From Onthophagus taurus (Eukaryota > Arthropoda > Insecta > Coleoptera > Scarabaeidae): a stretch of DNA of 64,000 nt. The stretch lies in assembly GCF_036711975.1 (NCBI RefSeq), contig NC_091976.1:19282001-19346000 (forward strand), written 5' to 3'. Positions within the stretch are counted from its first letter, which is position 1. The number at the start of each line of letters is the position of its first letter. The notes under the pieces were generated by a model. The model was not told the DNA's origin, searched no databases, and was given only the letters and a program-made list of their open reading frames with translations. The translations under genes and the position numbers were made by a program. This document shows, one piece after another, positions 21,556 to 48,742 of the stretch.

Positions 21556-23804
21556 CTGTATGTACAGAGTTTCCCAAAACTCCCGGGACGGAGCTATAAG
21601 TTTTGAACGGGTGGAGAAAAAAATTTGAAAATTTGGGGATCACTAAAGAGTCATAAAAGCTACAGTCTTAGATAGTTTAGAACTTTCATGCAATTTGAAG
21701 TTTTTTTGAGGGGATGACCACCCCTACATTTTTAAATAGCAACCCCTGTCGAGTTTTACCTTATTTTAAAGGTAATGAAAAAAGAAACAACCCCATAAAC
21801 TAAAACCCGATATCTTAATTCTTTCAAGAATTATGAGGGGTCGACTACCAAATGGAAAAATAAAATGTTTTCATGTTTTTTTACACGTTTATTAGGATTT
21901 TTAGAACAAATGTTCAAATTGTCGACCTTCTTCGGTCTCGCAGTGACCCAAACGCTCATAGATAGAATTTTGAACCATCAGGAGCATGTCCCTACTATCC
22001 GTGCAAAAAGTCAAGGCCCCTCACTTTAGATATCGATATTTTGGTAACCGCTCGATGAAAAAAAAATGTGGTAAAGTTTATTGTAATCAGTCAACATTTC
22101 TGCGTATCACGTGTTAAATTGGAATTTTTCTGGTCCACGGTTTTTCTTTCCGCGAGTTAAGTGAAAAAAGTACCCGATTTTTGAAAGTGTTTTTGACAGG
22201 TGGTAGTCTGATGAGTTCTTAATAAGGGGCATATTTTATTTTTACGATATTCCATATAGTTTCACGGAAAATCGCGATTTAGTTGGACGCCTTTATATCG
22301 AAAACGGCTGGGTGGATTTCAACACAGTTGAAAATATGTTGACAGAAATTTTCCAAACCGTTGGCTTGGTAGTAGAGGTGAAATTGAGGGGCACCACGAT
22401 CTCCTGATCTAACACCACTCGATTTTTTCTTTTGGGGATTTCTGAAAAGTAAAGTGTATGCAACAAAACCAGGTTTTCTTTTATCGCGAGTTATGTGAAA
22501 AAAGTGCCCGATTTTTGAGAGCAACTTTGTCTACTTTGCGATTTCTTTTCTCAAAACTATTTGACGAAAAAATTGTTCAAATTTGAACTGGTAGTAAACG
22601 CGTGTCTTCTTAATGTGGGGCATATTTTATTTTTACGATATTCCATATAGTTTCACGGAAAATCGCGATTTAGTTGGACGCCTTTATATCGAAAACGGCT
22701 GGGTGGATTTCAACACAGTTTTAACCAAAATGTGTCAAATAATCGCATTTGTCAGATACTGTTATCAGCTTTTCAAAGTTATGTCTCTCTAATTTTTTTT
22801 AATTTTTTGAGCAGAAATAAGTCATACTGAGAGAGGAGAGTTTCGTCCAATCGGAAAAGATGGTCCTGGTGTGTGTTCCAGAGACAGAACGGCGCGCCTT
22901 ATTTCTTTATATAGGTAAGATAAAGGCGCGACGTACTGTCTGGAACGCAGCACCTCTTCCGATCGGACGGAACCCCCCTCTACCCGCATGGCTTATTTCT
23001 GTTTCTCTTTAATTTGTAATTCCATTAAATCAGTCTTAAAAAATTAGGCAGCCCTAATATTCAAAAACTGATAACGGAATCCAACAACCGACATTATTTG
23101 ATAAATTTTAGTAAAAACCGCGTTGAAATCCGCCAGGGTGTTTTCGAAATAACCGCATCCTACTAAACCACAGTTTTCCGCGAAACTACATGGAATATCG
23201 ATAAAATAAAATATGCCCCACATTAAGAACACACGCGTTTACCACCAGTTCAAATTTGAACAATTTTTTCGTCAAATAGTTTTGAGAAAAGAAATCGCAA
23301 AGTAGACAAAGTTGCTCTCAAAAATCGGGCACTTTTTTCACATAACTCGCGATAAAAGAAAACCTGGTTTTGTTGCATACACTTTACTTTTCAGAAATCC
23401 CCAAAAGAAAAAATCGAGTGGTGTTAGATCAGGAGATCGTGGTGCCCCTCAATTTCACCTCTACTACCAAGCCAACGGTTTGGAAAATTTCTGTCAACAT
23501 ATTTTTCCATTTGGTGGTTAACCCCTCATAATTTTTAAAAGAATAGAGATATCGGGTTTTGGTTTATGGGGTTGTGTTTCTTTTTTCATTAGCTTTAAAA
23601 TAAGGTAAAACCCGACAGGGGTTGCTATTGAAAAATGTAGGGGCAATCATCCCCTAAAAAAACTCCACATTGCATGGAAGTTCTAAACTATCTAAGAATG
23701 TAGTTTTTGTGACCCTTTAGTGATCCCCAAATTTTCAAATTTTTTTCTTCACTCGATCAAAACTTATAGCTACGTCCCGGGAGTTTTGGGAAGCCCTGTA
23801 TATG
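21556..23804. mobile_element. fold-back/TIR element with ~300-bp outer inverted repeats and nested inner palindromes
   Basis: The outer arms 21556-21865 and 23500-23804 are inverted copies (blocks TTTCCCAAAACTCCCGGGACG, GATCCCCAAATTTTCAAATTT, ACCCGATATC). Inner arms 22330-22635 and 23200-23505 are a second, almost identical inverted pair. A third inverted pair surrounds about 22905, with GCGCGCCTTA facing TAAAGGCGCGAC. A 103-bp segment, 22227-22329, is repeated directly and apparently without change at 22618-22720. The left side carries about 465 extra bases. Both the outer ends and the transposase pieces inside point to a Tc1/mariner/IS630-related origin. Confidence 0.7.
21905..22505. pseudogene. 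IS630/mariner-like transposase pieces inside the fold-back element
   Basis: On the minus strand at about 21905-22010 the sequence encodes QNSIYERLGHCETEEG then RQFEHLF and a stop, a typical C-terminal end of an insect IS630-type transposase. On the plus strand at about 22360-22475 it encodes NRWLGSRGEIE, then, after a one-base deletion that removes the Trp codon, APRSPDLTPLDFFFWG and FLKSKVYATKPG, the catalytic SPDLxPxD region. The second piece is present again, inverted, at about 23345-23480. None can make an active enzyme. Confidence 0.65.
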
Positions 23805-24600
23805 AACAAATATTTTATAATGCAACCCAACATACACCTGAGACTGTCATAAAAATATAATATAAAATAAGCATGAAATAATTAATATAATATAAAAATT
23901 AATCTGTAAAATTAAAACGTTTATAATCTTTTCATATTGAAAATAAATAAAGTTAAAAAAAAGTTTTTATTTGAAACTCATCCTATAGACTCGTAATTTT
24001 TGTAATCAAATTAACACAAAACTTTTGCTACTAAATAATTGTAATGAGTAAAGATTAATTAATTAAAATTAAAAAGTATTTCATTAAATATATAAATGTT
24101 TTTTAATGAATCTAAAATAAGATGTAAAATTAAACAAATACTTAAAAAGTTTAAATGCAACCCAATATACATCAAACTCTTTTAATCGTATCAAACCCAC
24201 AAAAGATGTCGCCACGTTCATTTATTGTTCAGTCAACCGGTTAGTCCGCCATATTTATTGCTAGTGTTGTGTGTGTCCTGTCAAAATTAACAATAATCCC
24301 GAAGAAAAAACCATCCAGGTCGGTTAAAACCCAAAAAACTTAATTCGTTAATTGATTACTAATCCCTTTACGTACACTATGACTCAATTTTAACAGGACA
24401 CCAGCTTTTTTTCGCTTTTCCACCTTGCTCATCTCTTTCATCGTATCTCTTTACCTGCTTTTTTTATAAACTTTACTATTGTATTTATAACATTCCTTGG
24501 GCGTATGAATAATACCAGGTCGTATTCGGTTTTTCAGGTGGAATATGTTCTTGTGAAAACCACTTTTCTTTAAATTCTTTGGGAAGTGGTCTGGATTAAT
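23805..24600. other. AT-rich region upstream of kinesin light chain
   Basis: No gene recognised. It includes the likely upstream promoter area of the first candidate KLC exon; around 24230-24320 the sequence is less AT-rich, with AACCGGTTAGTCCGCCATATTT. Confidence 0.35.
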
Positions 24601-24625
24601 TTTTTATTTATTTTAGTGAAGGGTT

Positions 24626-24642
24626 ATGGAAGATCGACCAAA
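24626..24642 (+). other. candidate alternative first coding exon A of kinesin light chain
   Basis: ATGGAAGATCGACCAAA is followed by the consensus donor GTAAGT. Its 17 nt (five codons plus two bases), joined to the acceptor at 25634, run in frame through KKIESYGK into the usual KLC start MTAMSQEE. This would give an N-terminal extension beginning MEDRPNKK. The upstream end of the exon is unknown. It is unproven without RNA. Confidence 0.4.
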
Positions 24643-24844
24643 GTAAGTAACATTTTTATTTTATTGGTTTATATTATTTATATTTATCATTTAGTGGTTT
24701 TTTTAAGAAAATGTAAATAAAAAGTTGATTAAATTTAATAGTTGTGGTCTAGTTACTTAATTGATGTTGTAATATTTTAAGAAATCTCTCAATAGAAAAC
24801 TCTTTATTTTTTATTTTTTTTCTTGGTTAATACTTTTTTTTTCG

Positions 24845-24960
24845 AAATCGATTAAACAACGGCGCATGCGTCTTTTTTTTAGAGGCGCCCGCATTGGGAC
24901 TGTAGTGCAGGCGTCGCGACGTCACTTCAGTAGACGCCCCGTAACATCAACTACAACCTT
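24845..24960 (+). promoter_or_regulatory. GC-rich promoter with NRF-1/Ewg-like and CRE-like sites
   Basis: A local GC-rich island in AT-rich sequence contains GGCGCATGCGTC (matches the NRF-1/Erect-wing palindrome GCGCATGCGC except the last base) near 24860 and GCGACGTCACTTC (CRE-like TGACGTCA core with one mismatch) near 24918. It lies between candidate first exons A and B of KLC, so it may drive the downstream first exon. Confidence 0.45.
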
Positions 24961-25417
24961 CACATTCACACACTAACCAACCAAAAAACGAACTATTTTC
25001 GTTAAAATGTAATCCGTACACCGTTCAGTTTTGTAGTGATTAAGTTTTTTTCCAAACTACAAGTTTTAATCCGGTATTATTAAAAAGTTTCACCTCTTTA
25101 GTGAAAATAAGTTAAAATATTGATTGACGTCGCCATTGATATAAAACTTTTCGTTATTTTCCTTAACGTCTGCTACATAATAAGAAGTTAACAAGCAAAT
25201 AAGAATACGCCCGCTTTTTTAAGCTTAAACTATAGAAACGTGCTGTATAACTCAAGAAGATAATAATAAAAATACATAGATAATCAAAAAAAATCAGAAC
25301 AGCCACAAAAATATTCTATTCTTCCTATGCTCAATTATTAAACGTGGTTTTACGATTTTTAGAAAACGTATTTTTAAACTTGTTTACAACGTGATATGTT
25401 AAATAGATCAAAAAACG

Positions 25418-25446
25418 ATGAGTAAAGCCATCAACGCTTACAGGAT
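25418..25446 (+). other. candidate alternative first coding exon B of kinesin light chain
   Basis: ATGAGTAAAGCCATCAACGC begins a 29-nt stretch (nine codons plus two bases) that ends at a consensus donor GTAAGT. Spliced to the acceptor at 25634 it runs in frame as MSKAINAYRI then KKIESYGK into MTAMSQEE. It is the second upstream ATG exon in the right phase; otherwise the exon is simply 5' UTR and translation starts at 25660. Confidence 0.4.
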
Positions 25447-25659
25447 GTAAGTTAATCACATCATTTATTAAATTAATTTTTTAATGTAAATCTATCTCCT
25501 TGTACACATATGATTTTTCAATTACATTTTCTATTCGCACGCGTTACGCAAGCAAAATTAATCTTTTTTATTCATTTGCTATTTAGCTGTTAATGAGGTC
25601 GTTTCATTTTCAATTTTTTTTTTCTTAACGTTAGCAAGAAAATCGAAAGTTACGGAAAG

Positions 25660-41763
<16,104 letters not shown>

Positions 41764-44220
41764 GTTCTAATTAAAAAAAAACCATCTCGTTTGAGTTTCT
41801 ACCGACTGCTACTTATTATATCGATTCTACCCATTTTATAACAAAAAGATATACGAAAATGGTGATTTTAATCCTTCACTCGATGTTCATTAACTTATTT
41901 AAGTAATTGTTTTTTTTTTCTGGTTAATTCTTTTTGATTTTTTTACTTTTTAACTTTGCGATTTTGTTTTATTTGAGTACATTCCAAACAATGATGAGTA
42001 ATGCTTTTATTAAAAGGCGAAATAAAAATGAGATGAAGGAATTTTTAAAATATAATAATAACGTTCCTAAAATGATTAATCAATGATTTATATAAAGAAT
42101 AATATCGAAGGGGTTAACAATTTTGAAGTGTGTTCAAAAAATTGTTTTAATCATGTAATTTTTAATTTTTTAAAAGCATTTATGTGCACAGAATTTTTTA
42201 AACAATGGTATTATATTGAAATTAATTTTTACAGTATTGAGGGGTTTAAATGAGCTTAACATAAAAAATTGATTAAAAGAATTAAGAAAAAATTTAGTTA
42301 TTATTTAATTATTTTAAGGTATTTCGGTTGTGCACACACACAAAAAAGCCTATATAATATAATTTATTTTAATTAGTCTCAATTATTATACTGAATAATG
42401 CAATTTAAATTAAAAAAATAATAATGTTATTGATAGTGTGATAGCTTCCATATTTTTTTGCTTTTCTTTAGATACTTCTAAAGATAAAAAATTTAAAAAA
42501 ATATCTTTATTTATTATAGAATCTGTATTATAAAATCAATTTTAACTTAACGATGGAAATTACAATGTCAATTAATTAAAAGAAAAAAAATACAAAAAAA
42601 AAATTAATTAAAAAGAAAATCGAATCCGTGCAATTTCTGTTCTGTAACAAAGATTTCCAACATTCTAAGATTTAACTAAAAATAGTCTTCTCTAAAACTT
42701 AAGTGGCGAATACATTTGAGTTTTCGGAAATCTTAAAAAACAAACTGAATCAGACGGCTTCCAATTGAAAGAAAACGTTCGTTTCGTAAAGAAAAGATTT
42801 TAAAAAAACAATACGCTGCATGTGATAGAAATGTAGTAGGCATTTCGTATTATAAGATGTTTTAAAAATAAAAAAGAATATATTAAAATGAAAGTATAAG
42901 TATACAGATAAAGATCACAACGAACACATTTGGTTCTTCCAAATAAAACATTAACTTTTTACTTTTTACTGAAACCATTTTTGCACATTAAAAAAGATAA
43001 GATAAAACATAGAGGTAACTGCAATGTTAGCGAGATTTTTAAAAAAACAAAGAAAATTAAGGACTATGTTTGTTAACTTTTGTTTAAATAAATATCTTTA
43101 TTAGAAAAAAATTTAAAGTTGTTTTCTTTTTTTACCTTTCATCATCAAGCCATTTATATTTTGTTATTTCTTATTTAATTTACCTTTATTTTAGTATTAT
43201 TTAGCATGTATTGTATATTTTGGTTTATTTTTAAATTTATTTTTATTTTTTAATTCATCATTAACTTCATGGAGTTGATAAAATTTAACACTTTTTCAGC
43301 TTCTTGTTCACGTATAAATGTATTTGAAAGTTTGTTTCGTGTCGTTTTACGCTTTTTAATCACTTTTACATTATTTTTATATATAGGATGTTTGGGAATT
43401 TCTTTATCAAATTTTAGAAGATTGAGACGTTTAATTTGTTGACACTGGATTTACCATTTTTTGTTAATAATCCACTTCAAAATAAACGGCTTAATTTTAT
43501 ATTGCAAAAACTTCGGAAAAAATTGTTTTGGATCAGCTCTTTTCTCTGCTTCCTTTTATACTAAAAAGTAAATGCGCTTACTTTCACTCTAAGGAAAAGA
43601 AAAGATATTTCTCGCATTAATCTCTAATTATACTATATAAATATTAAAAATGGTTTAATACTTTAATTACTGTAACTAACATAACACATAGAGTTGACTA
43701 ATTATGCCACTTTATTATAAAAAGGACCAGAACAAAAAAGATTGCAGTGGTAAAACTTCAAAAGAAATGGAAAGAATACTTTAATACCGTAAAATCTATG
43801 AAATAAGAGGATAATGTTTATCTCAAGAGGATTGTTTCAATAAAATTGAAAATGGCTATGAAATATTTAGTCAGAAAAAATGAATATGATTGACTGAGCT
43901 ATCTGAGCTCATGAATCCTTCAAATTCTTGAAGAGAAGAGGAAAAATTGGATCACATTGAAAAAAAAAGTTATTTCATTAATTATACTAGCTAGATGTTT
44001 CAACATTGTAGCACAAACTGCGTAAACATTAAGGTGGAAATGAACTTCATCGTTCTCATGACATGGTGACTTCATGATAAGGTGTTGACAATCTTCAATT
44101 CTTCTACTAATTAAATGTAGTTTCTGATTAATACATGTCTCAATAATTTTAATTAAAAATTTAGGACAGCATAACTTTTCTGTTGATAAAGCAGAACGAA
44201 ATTTTATTCAAAAATTAACA
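41764..44220. other. 3' UTR of KLC and AT-rich intergenic sequence
   Basis: No second gene seen. AATAAA words on the plus strand at about 42026, 42938 and 43087 are candidate polyadenylation sites; a long 3' UTR is plausible but cannot be proved. Confidence 0.4.
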
Positions 44221-44224
44221 TACA

Positions 44225-45115
44225 ACTATGCACAATCAAAGTTCGAAGTATCCACCCTTCACCTTTATATAGACTTGCAGACGCTTGGAGAACGTAGCGT
44301 GGTGGAGAGGTACCCATGCCTTCTGAAGGACGCGCTTCAGACTGTCAAGATTCTTGTGGTACATGCCTTACTCTCAAGGACCGACCACATGGCAAAGTCA
44401 AGGTTCAAATCAGACATCAGTGCTGAACCTTAGCCTTCTGCGTGGGCGTTGGTACTTACCTGCTAGAACGTCCAGGGGCGTCTGTTGAAGTGAGATTGAC
44501 TCCAAAGAAGCACTTCTTTTATCAGAATGTCATCAAGGTAGTTCTGGGAATTGATCTTGATCTTGTCCTCACTAAAGTCAGCGGTGTCTTCCCAGTCGAA
44601 GTCACTCCGACCCAAATTATGAGGTTCCTGAATCATTTGCGCCAGTTATGTTGTTTTGGCAGTTGTATGTTTGCTCAATAGTGAATAACTTCTCGTCGGT
44701 GAAGAGGATGCCGGTGAGAAGCATTTCAGAAGTTCGCGACATCTCTGTTTAGGTTTCCTTCATAGTGCGAGTCTTTTACATCTTGATGCTAATAAGGTCC
44801 AAATGATGTTACACAATCCTGTGCGCAGGATCAATTTACGGTTGATATTTAGCTCCTTAGCCTTTTTTCGGAATGATCTATGGTCTTCTACTTTTGGGAC
44901 GGTCCTCGAAACTACCGGACCCCCGAATACTACGGATTGTGCATTGGATTGGCCTCTACGTTAAACGAACAAAGGAATTCTTTGGATTTTTGGGGGAGTC
45001 TTATAACAATAAGAAAAATATGCAAGGAAAAATTCACATTCGTTCAAGAAAAGCGAACAAAGTTACAACATCGCAAAGTTAGGTTCCTGGATTTCTGTTC
45101 CACCCTGTATGGCAT
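44225..45115 (-). pseudogene. mariner/IS630-like transposase relic
   Basis: With frameshifts corrected by eye only as short words, the minus strand shows FRKKAKELNINRK (HTH region), RKPKQRCRELLKCFS, then a stretch matching FTDEKLFTIEQTYN, then WVGVTSTGKTPL, WSVLESKACTT and LQASASLYK at the C terminus. An end of the TACAGGGTG type lies at about 45092-45113 (CCACCCTGTATGG on plus). The matching left end near 44160 is weak. Many stops and frameshifts are present. Confidence 0.6.
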
Positions 45116-45491
45116 AAACAATACCAATGTTTCTGGCGAAAATATTTTTCTTTGTGTAAATTTCATACTTTTAATAAACGAATCTGAGCTTAAAATTAGC
45201 TTTTAATTAATTCGAATTATGATTCTGGTTGTGTGACTCAAAAGGTGGCAGAAAAGATTTGCTGATATAGTCCAAAATGTTAGTTACAACTTCTTGGGCA
45301 ATGCTTGAACAGCATCGTTTCTAGCAAATCAAGTTTGTATAGACACAAGACTGCATATTATTGCGTTTGGATCAATACTCAAAATCTATTATGTCTCCTA
45401 ACTTGATAGATGCATTCATCTCCTGTTCTAAAACTCTGCTTTTCATTAAAATTACATCTTATCATTCTCGGCTTTATATAAAACTGCATCT

Positions 45492-46064
45492 ATGGGTGTA
45501 TCAAAACTTCAAAACCACATAAAATCTCCATATATTCTTTATAAAATCTGCATTGAGTTTATGAAATATGAATCAATCCATAACGAAATTTCCATTATGC
45601 CTAATGTCTTAATAGATGCAGCAAGTCTACATGATGTTTGCATCAGGACAATTCCATACAAAGCGTATGTCACCTCTGTATCAAGTGTATACGATGTTTC
45701 TATTAAGTCAAACTCGTGTAGAGTGAAGACTGTCAAGTCGTCATCGACATTGCAACATGTCTACTACAAATGCTGCAAATCTGGGTCTACGAGTGTACCA
45801 AAACTCCAAGACCGAATAAAAAATTCGTGCAGCCTTCCACTTCATCAGCATTATACTTCAATTATATGTCACACCTGCAAGAAGTCTCCATCATGTCTTG
45901 ATGAACTCGAAGGAAATCAAATGTCTATCAATTACACATCAAAACGATATGTAGGTGTGGAAATATACACCTCTATCAAGTCTACTTTATACTTTTATCA
46001 AACTGGCATCGAGACGATTCCGCATAAAGTCTACATTGTCACTTCATCAAGTCGTCATCACTGA
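45492..46064 (+). other. 190-codon open frame over a degenerate repeat, coding status unknown
   Basis: The frame is unusually long for this AT-rich region, rich in Ser, Thr, Lys, Ile, Tyr and Cys, and matches no family I know. The DNA contains recurring words related to ATCAAGTCTACAT / GTGTATCAAAACTTC. For example, GGGTGTATCAAAACTTCAAAA at 45493 and GAGTGTACCAAAACTCCAAGA at 45801 are 308 bases apart. The frame may therefore be a by-product of a decayed repeat lacking stops in one phase. No signal peptide or domain is visible. Confidence 0.25.
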
Positions 46065-47250
46065 AATCATCAAATCTGATTCCGCTTAACTTGCTATTCA
46101 CAGAAAATTGTCAGGTAAGATGGTCAAAATCGTTTCTGTCAATCTGTGAAGGTGCATAATTTACACATTTAACTTAATTCAAGAATCACAAAAAAATGTT
46201 CTTTCATGTTTCGTAATAAAAATGATGAAATGGTACAAAAGAGTACGAAAAATGAAGATTATGAATAATGCTATGCCTTTTTATCTTTTGGCGAGGGCTA
46301 CAAGAACGAAAAAATTTTCTCTTTGCATTTCTTATTATTCCATAGTATTCTTGTGAGATTAGTTTCCTCAAAAATTGATAACATTCATTAGTTTCTGTGG
46401 TATTTGTTGATTTATCTTATAAACTGTTTGTTTATATCTTACTGCCTGTTATGGAGAAGTTTTTTTTTTTATTGTATTTCCTAGCCTTTGTTATTTCATT
46501 TGAGCCACATGCACCATAACGTCTTCGCCACCATCACAACGTCTTTCATTTCAACTTCCGTTGGCGATATTTCCATTGCTACATTTAGCCTCTTACATTT
46601 TAGTGCTAGAAATGATTTTTCATTCCTACTTAAGTTGAACACTTCTACCTCGTATCTTTGAATTGTTATTGCCAATTGGACTCAATATTTCGTTACGAGT
46701 GTTTTAAGTATATCTGAGTCATCAAGTTGTTGTTGAAGCAACATTTATTTTGTTTTGATCTATTCTAGTAGGCGAGAAGTTCCTGCTATATCTGAGCCTC
46801 ATTAAACACAAACTAGGGATTCTGCAAAGGCTTCTGATCCAATCGTGCACTTATCTTTAAGATACATATATATATTATTTATGGCCTTCAGAGTGTTGCA
46901 ATAACACAAGATATATTTCATCGCCTCGTCTCTTCGTCGGGTACACAAAGAAGATATTTAGGCTATTCCAACTAAATGCTACAATATGTTAGAAATGTCA
47001 TGCAAAGCTGATACAATCTCAAGTATCCGTAAATCTTGGCGTAAAATTTAGACAAAGGAAATTTCCAAACACCTATATGTATAATCTGATTTTAAGATCT
47101 CGTTTTCAATAACAATCTTTTTACTAGTTGGAGATCTAAATGTTTTAAACTTCAAATTAATATCTATATTCATATTTGAAAACGGGTTTTAAAAAAAGGT
47201 TATTACTTTTATTTGCGTATTTGTCTTTAAAATTGATATATATCGGTATA
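46065..47250. other. intergenic stretch, nothing recognised
   Basis: No gene supported. The segment 46460-46960 is less AT-rich; its minus strand has a broken protein-like frame (QLAITIQRYEVEVFNLSRNE) that may be old retroelement gag, too decayed to name. Confidence 0.35.
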
Positions 47251-47279
47251 GAGCACGAAACTTGCAAGTACACTGAACT

Positions 47280-48355
47280 ATATCAAACACACTCTACCTG
47301 TATCTGTGGTCAACTTACTTAGTGTCCTTTCGGGAAAGAAGGAAAAACCGGGAAAAGACAGGTAAGTATTTGAAATGCACATTTATTATTATTCGTGCAT
47401 GTTTTTGTGCAGTCGGCAAGTATTGTTTTAATTATTTTTGTGTTACTTGAGCAATTTGGCTATCTTATTAATTTATTAAGGAAAAAATCTTCAAATTTAA
47501 AAAATGTTTATGAAAGATTTTCAGAGACATAAAAGAAGATTGTTTTTTCTTCTAGATGATGTCTTTAAATTTTGGCTTTCTAAATGTTGCTTTAAAATCA
47601 AGACAAAAATTCAAGGAATTATTTAATTTAATTAAATAAATTAATTTCTATTTTTTATAATTGTTTTGTAAATTCTTTTTTTACAGAACGAAACAAGAAA
47701 GGCCCAAGTCAGAGCACATTAAATACTCGAAAATGTCTCCACAATCTGGCCAAGTTTCCTTTCACATTTAATCTTATTAATATTTATTCCATTAACGGTA
47801 TTATTATTGTACATTATAATTACAACATAAACTAAAGGTGTGTGGATATTTCAAGTTATTTTTTATCTTTTTTTTTTAGTTTTAAAATAACTTTTGGCCG
47901 GTATAGAACAATTTTTTACTTCAACATTTTTTTATATTGCATTTTCTTAAGATTTTCATATCAAGAAGATACACAAAAAAACGAAAACAAACTATTAAGA
48001 TATACTATCAACTGTAAACTTAAAAATTCACAAGTTATTACAAAAAAAAACGTTCGCTACAAAGCTCGTTGTATTTTCCAGCTTCTCAAAAATAAAATAA
48101 GATGTGGTAAGCTTGTGATGTACTGATGATAATAATAATTAAAGTTAATTTAGCTTCACCATTTCACTTTTACATTTTTTTAATTATTATTTTATTGTAC
48201 TCATAAGTAATTTATTTATAATCATAGTATTAGGAAAGGTCTAGGTTTTGTAGTTATTTTGTATTTTATTGTTAATAATGTTAATATTATTAAGGAAAGA
48301 AAATGGGATATTTGTAGTGCTTCTTTTTTGCTAATGTATTATTTATGGATAATAA
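47280..48355 (+). ncRNA. putative two-exon transcript, possibly encoding a very short peptide
   Basis: Exon 1 would end at 47362 with AAAAGACAG before the strong donor GTAAGTATT. Exon 2 begins at 47686 after TTTTTTTACAG. An AATAAA at about 48350 could end it. The first ATG of exon 2 opens a 12-codon frame (MSPQSGQVSFHI). In another phase, without its own ATG, a hydrophobic run follows (ILLIFIPLTVLLLYIII). The spliced frame ahead of MSPQ stays open back through exon 1 to a TAG near 47252, so a C-terminal exon of something longer is also possible. This is only a splice-site prediction. Confidence 0.3.
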
Positions 48356-48643
48356 AACAATATATAAGAATAATTATAGTGTTTTTAATAAGGTTATTAA
48401 TTCATAAACTGTTTAAATGAATAATTTTAATGCACACAAATCTCAACAGCTATCCACATCGTTGCGTTGTCCAAGAACAGTAAAATCTAAGAGGCCCGTT
48501 CGTGACGTCACGCATAGGATAGCAACAACTATTTCACTACTTCTTGGAAAAATACTAATATACCATATGATTATAACAATATTTCCTTTCATAAATATTA
48601 GGATAGTGTAAATAACAAACTACAATATTTACAAAAAATATAA

Positions 48644-48649
48644 TTTATT
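48644..48649 (-). promoter_or_regulatory. polyadenylation signal of the ATRIP-like gene
   Basis: AATAAA on the minus strand about 95 bases past the stop codon at 48743. Confidence 0.55.
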
Positions 48650-48742
48650 TCCAAATTGGCATTTTACTTATTATAGATCCATCTATATTCTTCTTTTCAT
48701 CATTATGATTTAATTCTTTAAAAACGTTTGCTAAAAAAGATT

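Noticed and set aside
22279-23521. The two identical 66-residue frames starting MLSKIGHFFH
   Set aside because: They are antisense to a transposase fragment; the true signal is on the opposite strand.
45539-45736. Minus frame of 65 codons
   Set aside because: Shadow of the plus-strand open frame over the same degenerate repeat.
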